Below are positions 56,997 to 64,000 of a stretch of DNA of 64,000 nt, in pieces. Made by a program: the position numbers and the translations under genes. Origin of the DNA: Whitmania pigra (Eukaryota; Annelida; Clitellata; Hirudinida; Haemopidae); contig JAJTWR010000308.1 of NCBI GenBank assembly GCA_021613335.1, forward strand, positions 2,382,001 to 2,446,000, read 5' to 3'. Every line of letters starts with the position of its first letter. The stretch's first letter is position 1. The notes beneath the pieces were generated by a model. That model was not told where the DNA came from. It searched no databases and saw only the letters and a list, made by a program, of their open reading frames with translations.

Positions 56997-59026
56997 ATGA
57001 CGATATACAAGCCCAAAAAGTTGAAAGAAGCAGAAAAGTTAAAATCTGTCTCTTTGGAGGTTGAGAAAAGAGAGACTGTGAGGAAGGTCTAGTTGAGGAT
57101 ATTTTCATAATTACATTAAAAATAATAATTTTATGTTACAGTTGTTGAAGAAAGATGATGAGGTTGAAATTCATCCATTCATTAGGCGTAAAAGGCCGCT
57201 GTTGCTTGGAATATGTGTATTAGTGTTGCTAGCCATGGCCATCCTAAGCCTTGCAGTTGGAATAGTAATCTATAAACGTTCATTGGTGAAAGTAATGATT
57301 TGATTCCTATCACATTTTAATTCAAATTCTATTGTTAGTGATTCAAATCTCCAGAGAAATTTCTGTGGTGTTTATGATGTGAAATATAGAGATATCTCAA
57401 AAATGCCCACGTCTGGAACTTTCAAGGAGAAAGTGGAAATTGATGGAAATCATGAAAAACTAGATGTTCCTGAAATCTTGGATTATTTTAGTGCAACAAT
57501 TTTACATGACTTTGAAAATGTAAGTGCATTTACATGTTGAGTCTTAACTTGAGTTTACCTAACAATTCCATTACAGAATTATACTGCTATAGTGGATGTG
57601 CTTAGAGCAAGATGCTATTTGCTGCCATTAAACAGGACTCTTATTGAACCTCCAAAGAATTTTATGGACCTGATTGAGAAGTTCAAGGTGAAATTAATTT
57701 TTTATTCCATTGTTAAGTTTGAATCAGGAAATAAATAATTGATATGTAATGAAATCAAAGTTACATTTAACTCAACCTTTTTCTATGTAAGTTCAATATT
57801 GTAAACTATTATTGGACTCCTTAATTTGAGTGAAACTTGGATAAATGGAAGATATTTACAAGCAACATACAAATTAAATTAACATAAAGTGAAGTCCCAC
57901 CAGAAAAAATTCACAAGTGTCAATGCAAAGTATGGGTCAATAACAAAATAAATAATTTTTAAAAAATGTAGATTTGGATTAATAGTGTTGAGCCCTGGTT
58001 GTTTATGACAAATGGAATCAAATTTGATGTTAAGTTTAATGAAATAAAAACACAATTTGTTTATTTAACTAGACATTGATTGATACTAAGTAGATGTGGG
58101 AAAGCCATTTTGATTGTAAATGGCGACAAATCTTTAACATCAATTTTCTTTGCCATTTTATAATAAAGTTTTAGTGGCACTAGTTATGTATTTGTATTTA
58201 TTTACCCCATTTTTTTAGTGCCTTCTGTATCTGCATAGAATGTACTAGCTGTTCAAACAATGTCACAGTATTTTAGATTTGTAAGAACAGAAGAATAATC
58301 AGGTTCTCAAATATAAGATGTTCTATCCATGTTTTTTTTAGAAACCTTATTGATGAACATGAAATTTAATTAATGAATTTGAATTTCATTCTATCTAAGC
58401 ACTAGATTCAGTTAAGATTCAGATAAGATTCAGTTCAATCAATTAGATTTACCAATAAGAATGGCAAGCTTGTAAGATTTTGCTTCATAATTTAACATAT
58501 TATTGTTCATTTATTTATTTATTATTGTTTATTATTTTCATATACAAACTAGGCTAGAGCTTACAGAAGAATAGAAATGATTATTTAATGAGATGTGCTA
58601 TTAGCTTTAATAAATGATTAATTTGATTTAATATTTAAATTTTAATTGACTTTTACATTATATAAAGCAAATAACGTGAGTTGTGATGTTTAGAGCGGAT
58701 ATTACAATCCCGATGTAGAGATGCTGAGAGACAATTATGTGGTCGATACTAGAACTTTGGCGAAAGCCGAGGAATACGGTCCTTACATCCAGGAACATTG
58801 CACGTTTTACGATGTATACAAACTTCACAAAAGTTCTCGAGGTAAGCATCACAAATTAATTATTAAAGTTTTATTCAAACATTTATTTCTGCATTGCTAA
58901 ATTGTCACAGAAGGAATGCTGATGAAGAGATCCTCTGTCATGTGCCCGATGGAAGGGGACAAGTTCTGCCTTGGAAGCACTTTCTCCAGCTACTTGCCTT
59001 GTATTAGACTCTCACAATGCCTCTGA
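56997..59026 (+). CDS. ITM2: Integral membrane protein 2 (BRI family) with BRICHOS domain
   Basis: Exons: 56997-57086, 57142-57291, 57355-57519, 57577-57687, 58694-58841, 58911-59026; 780 nt, 259 aa. Type II membrane protein: a Lys-rich cytoplasmic N-terminus, basic stop (RRKRP), TM helix (LLLGICVLVLLAMAILSLAV), then a lumenal BRICHOS domain. The domain has the paired cysteines RCYLLPLN and EHCTFYDVYKL, matching human DKCYVIPLN and RLCHDKETYKL, and the ATILHDFEN motif. The C-terminus has a furin-type MKR/SS cut site releasing a peptide of about 31 residues with four cysteines. ITM2/BRI proteins chaperone and regulate amyloid-precursor processing in vertebrates; the invertebrate role is less clear. 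Which vertebrate paralog is closest cannot be said. Confidence 0.92.
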
Positions 59027-60332
59027 ACTTTGGAATTTGCCTTAAAACTTGGAATTTTGTCTAAAACTTTCTTATTGTTAATGGGTAGCTATTTATGAAC
59101 GGTTTTACAAGTATAATTTAGCTGAAATACAGCTGCAGGATAGTTTTAACTTGTTCAGATAGTTTTTATTGTGGTTTGTACCTATTTTGTTGAAAATTCG
59201 AAAATTTTTTCAAATTTCTGTCAATTTTAATCATTTTCTCTGCGCTTGTTTTACTTATAAAAATCAAAATGCTTGGCAACTACACTGCTAGATGTCATTG
59301 ATTTGGAGCTTGTGGGGATCATCCCAGAAATCTGATCATTATGAATCTTACTCAAGATGCCTTTTGACAACTAATTTTTATTTTAGTGTATATTCACCCT
59401 AAATTATGGTATGTTTGCTGTTATTGAGAATAATACATATATATTTCGTATTAAAGTTTTAAACTTTAAACAGGAAGTCAATCAGTCGTTTATATCAATT
59501 TTAAATATTTTGTTGACTTAAAACTGGTTTTGAACCTGATTCTGTTATAAACTCCAGAATTACATTTTTAATATGTACATCCCGATTAGCTCGGCTTTTG
59601 GTAATTTTGTTATTAGCAACCAATTATCAGTATTTATCCTCGGAGCTTGAAGGTTATGAAATTGGCGTTCTTAGGTGCCAGGAGATCCTCACATCACGTT
59701 ATGATTTACTATATAATATATATATATACATATTGCAACAGCAGTTAAACCTATTCAGGACTGGGTATCCCAGGAAATGCTGCTTATGGTGGCAAAGTTT
59801 TATGCAGGGGCATCCAGAGCTCTGAAGAGCCCTGTGTCTGTAACCCTATAGAATGTGGTGAAGTGATCGAAGCACGAGCAAATACTGTTTTTGCTTTTTT
59901 TAATTTGAGATCTTGGTTAAGTCGTTCTAGGTGTACAATATTTGTTATTCGAGAATTAATTGGATGGACTTCTTATGTCCTGCATCGATTGATGTGCTCC
60001 CAATCGTAATTCCAAAATAATTGCGGTTCTAGTTATATTTGGATTGTCGCTTTCTGTCTTATGTTACAAATAAGGCTATTTGACGAGAATTATTGTTACT
60101 GTTACCAAACAGCAAAAATTTTCCAGCTTTGAGATGACAGTTAAACATAAGCACGATCTTTTTCAACCACAGACTCAAATAATCTTCAGAGACAAAAGAA
60201 TAATGCAGAAATTTTAAAAACGAAATGAAAGATACAAATAATTATTTCATTAGGATCAAATGTCTATCGGCAGTTCACAACTAGTGTCACAGAATTAGAC
60301 TAGATTGTACAATGTCCTCATATAAATTGCAC
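59027..60332. other. ITM2 3' UTR and intergenic DNA
   Basis: AT-rich with an ATTAAA-type signal near 59450. A GC-richer patch around 59630-59870 has short frames but no domain. It may be an old transposon fragment. No RNA gene is recognised. Confidence 0.4.
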
Positions 60333-61349
60333 TTATGACAACGAATTTCTTTCGCCACTTTTAACCATACATTCGGAACCATTTGTTTGTTCTTTTGCAA
60401 TTGTGACATTTCCATATGCACCAGAATATCTGGGATATTCTTTAAATTTAACTACCTCGTCTGATGACAACAATTCTCGATCATCGTCACTTTCTTTACA
60501 GGTCAGTTGTTTGGCCGTGAAAGATCGCATCATATTCATCCATGTGAATAAATACCGCTGCTGAATTTCTCTGTTCTCATAATTACAATAGAAGTTCAAA
60601 GCTCGCACGTCTTGCTGACAAAGTTGACAATAATTCAACCTCCAGAAAGGTCGTTGAAAATGGACAAAGAAATTCCTTCGAGTTTCTTCCATGAAAGGAC
60701 ATAAATTTTGACTTTTTTTAAATACGACCAATTTACTTTCGACGTCATGCAGTCTGTAAAAATGTTTCATGTATTCCAGGTTGCTGTGAAAGAAGTGATG
60801 ATAGAAAGGAGAGGGACACCATGGAATTCTATGCAAGCGTTCGTCAAATTGTTGATTTCTTCCTTCACTCTCTTCCCTGCACATGTTCCCCGAAGATAAA
60901 ACGTCATTGCAGATAGTAAAAATAGGACCAAACTCGGAGGTGTTCTGCGGAGAAGGCTGATGTCTTTTGATGTGCCTGTCGAGGTTACTTTTGTGGCTGG
61001 TAGTATAATCACATCCGTGACAATTGAATTCCCTTGTTCCGTTGTGTACCATGGAATGCCTCTTCATCAGGGCCTTCCTGCTGAACTTCCTGTTACACAC
61101 CAGACAAGCATAACCCGCTCCTGCGTGGAATTCGCTGACGTGTTCTTTGAGAGCAGACTTGTTGAGGAAGACCACATTGCAGCATTCGAGAAGCTTCGAA
61201 CAATTTTCATGCATTGTCAACAAATGCCTCTTTAAGTTGTTCTTCCTATCCGTTCTATAGCGACACTTGTTGCAGTTGTAGTACTTTCGCTTGTCACCTG
61301 TGGTTTTTTCATCTACACTTTCTTCTCTTTTCCCAATTTGCTCTTCCAT
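60333..61349 (-). CDS. C2H2 zinc-finger protein
   Basis: A single coding exon of 338 aa starting MEEQIGKREESVDEKT. The acceptor (tttttcag|AAAGCC) lies six bases before the ATG and a matching donor (TTC|GTAAGT) at 61420/61419 defines a 64-nt 5' UTR intron, which decides this start over a farther in-frame ATG at 61406. Fingers: residues ~24-47 (YNCNKCRYRTDRKNNLKRHL, complete), ~52-74 (degenerate, lacks the CxxC spacing), ~79-101 (YACLVCNRKFSRKALMKRHS) and ~107-129 (FNCHGCDYTTSHKSNLDRHI). The C-terminal 200 residues contain scattered Cys/His but no named domain. Probably a nuclear DNA-binding regulator; ortholog not identified. Confidence 0.85.
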   Translation of the reverse strand: MEEQIGKREESVDEKTTGDKRKYYNCNKCRYRTDRKNNLKRHLLTMHENCSKLLECCNVVFLNKSALKEHVSEFHAGAGYACLVCNRKFSRKALMKRHSMVHNGTREFNCHGCDYTTSHKSNLDRHIKRHQPSPQNTSEFGPIFTICNDVLSSGNMCREESEGRNQQFDERLHRIPWCPSPFYHHFFHSNLEYMKHFYRLHDVESKLVVFKKSQNLCPFMEETRRNFFVHFQRPFWRLNYCQLCQQDVRALNFYCNYENREIQQRYLFTWMNMMRSFTAKQLTCKESDDDRELLSSDEVVKFKEYPRYSGAYGNVTIAKEQTNGSECMVKSGERNSLS

Positions 61350-64000
61350 GGCTTTCTGAAAAAGTGACAATTGTAACGTGTTTTTTTTCAGGAGACAGGA
61401 AAACATTAAAATTACTTACGAAGTAAAACGTATGGTTTGGGAAGTTAATATCAGAAAGGGTACGTAGCAACTTTTATAAGCTTTTATAAGCTCATCCAGC
61501 GGGGGTGTATCCAGTGCTAATTAATTTGTAATTACGAACGAGGAATCTGCGCGTCAGAAAGGAAGGATGTGGAAGTGTTGAGGTGATCATACATTTCTTA
61601 CCTTTTCCAGAGAATACTCACACATTGTTTGTGAGAATCAGAATTTGTTAATAATTTAATTAATATTACTAATTACATTGTTTTAAACTTAAGCCATCAC
61701 TGCATATGATTGGCCTACAAATGCCAAGAAGCTTAAATAAAGTGTCTTTTCATCCAATCAGATTCCATTGGAAACAAGGAGCAAGACAGGTAACTCCGCC
61801 CTCTAATACAGGTGACTCGCATTCCGAACTTTATTAGAAAGTTCTTGACATAAAAATGATATGTATGGGATGTTTTCTTTTGCTTCATAATGCATGCTCG
61901 CTGAAATGAAATGACGTTACGAATAAAAAGATTGTTGTTGTTGATGGTGATGATGATGTGGACTGTCGATGATGATTGTGATTCCATTAGCACTTGCCCC
62001 GTCATTATTGAGCAGTTAAATGGCTCAATGGATGGAAAATGCAGGAGTTTGTCCTAATTGAAATACACCTAGACCACTAAACACGGAGATAATCTTGATG
62101 AATGATTGGCCAGCATTTACTGATCAAGGATGCTTCTAATTCCATGTAACCCGGATGCCCTGTTGCCGGAAGAGCTGCTTAAATCTACTGCAGTGAAGTA
62201 AATTATCTCATCAGTATGAAATGGATGCTTATTGACTTGTTGTGATCGCTAATTGTTTATTACCTTGACTTCTTGCTCACGTTTGCATAAAACTTGTCCT
62301 CGTAATGAAAACAATATGAACTCGGTTCACACGCGGGTAGCAAACGGGAACTTAATGCTTCTTAATTTGACGGGGCATGACTCGATGACTTGCATTGTAG
62401 CTAATGCGACGTGTTGCGTGTCAGACGCAGATGCTGCTCACCAAATTGTCTTCTCTCGTGCCGAGGACTGCTAATGGTTTTGCTTTTTCTCTTTTAATCT
62501 TCGGTGCTTCAACTTGCCAGTACATGTAAACACAGTTCCCAGCAGATCCGAGGCTCCTTCAAAGAATTCCATGAGACTCTGCTTCTATTTTTCAGCCTCT
62601 TTAGTTCATCCTTCTCCCGATAAATTAAAAAAAGAGCGTGATTTTGTGTTTTTTCCATTTAATTAAAACTTGTTATCGATTTAATTAATTCGAAACTTCC
62701 TGACACGAACGAGTTCTTGCGTTGAGTGCGTGCAAAGCGACGATGAAAAGAATCTTCCCGCCTGTGATCATGACATCTGTGCACTGTTACGTGTTGTTAT
62801 CGTTGTCAAAATATCTAAGAAATGCCAGCAAAATGAAAATGAAAATGCAATATTATAAGTTGATAAATACTGTTCGAAGATTTGTAGTGTGTCTTAGCTT
62901 TTTTGACTTATTTAAATTTAAAGATATAAAACAGTATTGATTTGTTGCTAAAGTGACATTCATAAGAGGACCAGCAATTAATTGGACTCAATGTTTTTGA
63001 GTCGATTTGTTATTTTAACTATTAACTATTTTCAATTAAACAAGTTTATTCTCAGTAAATCCATTTCGAACTGCATTGAATGATTTTATATAAATTTTTA
63101 TATTTTTATCGCCCAATATGAATTTGTATGAGTGTAATTAATTAATAAAAGAAAATTTAAATTCGCTTTAAAATACAATTATAAAGTAAAGGTAGGCAAT
63201 GACATGAATTACCATTTATTCTCGAAGCATTTTTATTTATTCAAAAGAAAACCCAGTTTAATACAAATATTATTTTGAAAAGTTTAAAGAGATTAATTTT
63301 AAACTAAAAGCAGATTTGAATTTGAATTTAAAATTTTTTTAACAATGATCAATCTGATGAATCCTCAATTGATCATCAAAATGTGAGGTTTCAATAAAAT
63401 AAATTAGTTGGTGATTAATTTCGTAATTCAATTTAAATTAATTAAATAATTAATATTTCGATTATTATTTTAATTATAAATTCAAACATTACTTATTCAT
63501 AATTTATTTATTTAATAGTTCAGTCTAGCATTTCACCTAGTTCCGTTTGAAATTATTTTCTGGTCGCACCTGAGAATCCAACTTCTGAATCATTCAACAG
63601 GCAATTGTTGAAGCAATCGAGAAGCATTTTTAAACTCGCATGAATTTCAAACGTTTCCAACAATTCCAATGATCAACTGATACAAATGTATCAAATAAAA
63701 AGAACTCTATTTTATTTTAAACCATCCTAACTAATTTGTGTTACGTTAATGCAGTATTTTACAGCAGGAGTGTGCGTATAATTTTCTCAAAGGAACAGTT
63801 CTTAAAGCGTCCTTGAGTCATATAGCAAATAGTTTAGCAACAATTAATTAATTAAATATGCTGCCAAGAGTTATACCTGATGTTATTTTCAGGGAATTTG
63901 AATTAAAAAGCTTTAATAAGTCATCTGGGAATCATAGAATCGTGAGTTTTTGTAATAATTATTTTTAAACACTTTCAACCAAATCATGGAAGAGTCCAAG
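61350..64000. other. Right-end region, no recognised gene
   Basis: About 61356-61500 is the 5' UTR intron and upstream part of the zinc-finger gene. Beyond it only short frames occur (for example 62253-62474 and 62722-62940) with no domain, splice or repeat support. The last kilobase is extremely AT-rich. Confidence 0.4.

Overview
This is a 64-kb, AT-rich nuclear segment of an invertebrate animal. The evidence is split genes with GT-AG introns (many under 100 nt), orthologs of animal-specific genes (MEF2, DROSHA, ITM2, SLC12A9), abundant AAT/AAC/ATC microsatellites and minisatellites, and a decayed LINE. The cilium/flagellum gene CFAP53 implies motile axonemes somewhere in the life cycle and argues against a nematode. 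The MEF2 domain reads HESRTN, as in vertebrates, not HESLTN as in Drosophila. The phylum cannot be fixed from this window.

Layout. (1) 1-14.4 kb: a repeat-rich, gene-poor region dominated by one long minus-strand gene encoding a single-pass receptor: signal peptide, SUEL/galactose-binding lectin, CUB-like domain, sushi-like module, TM helix and a 200-residue tail. Its first intron holds a 27-bp minisatellite, a 12-bp minisatellite and several triplet arrays. (2) 14.4-19.5 kb: no recognisable gene. (3) 19.5-37 kb: a dense block with SLC12A9-like (+), AP2M1 (-) and DROSHA (-). (4) 37-41.4 kb: CFAP53 (+), head-to-head with DROSHA and carrying a LINE reverse-transcriptase relic in an intron. (5) 43-49.7 kb: MEF2 (+), with a 42-unit 21-bp minisatellite directly upstream of one exon. 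(6) 50-51.7 kb: a secreted leucine-rich-repeat protein (-), tail-to-tail with MEF2. (7) 55.2-59 kb: TMED9-type p24 cargo receptor (-) and ITM2/BRICHOS protein (+), head-to-head across 391 bp. (8) 60.3-61.4 kb: a C2H2 zinc-finger protein (-). (9) 61.4-64 kb: nothing recognised.

Gene models were built by hand from homology remembered for the named families, GT/AG sites and intron phase. The summed exon lengths are multiples of three for SLC12A9 (951 aa), AP2M1 (434 aa), CFAP53 (509 aa), MEF2 (463 aa), the LRR protein (459 aa), TMED9 (218 aa), ITM2 (259 aa) and the SUEL receptor (599 aa). DROSHA has one unresolved junction. CDS entries give the genomic span with introns; exons are listed in the evidence. 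Functionally the neighbours are unrelated (endocytosis, ER-Golgi trafficking, microRNA processing, cilia, muscle/neural transcription), as is usual in animal genomes.

The most interesting signals are places where tandem or local duplication has landed on splice sites. In MEF2, a minisatellite is built of phase-compatible acceptor-like units. In SLC12A9, a 54-bp duplication creates two in-frame acceptors 60 nt apart. In DROSHA, a 40-bp triplication copies an exon's acceptor.
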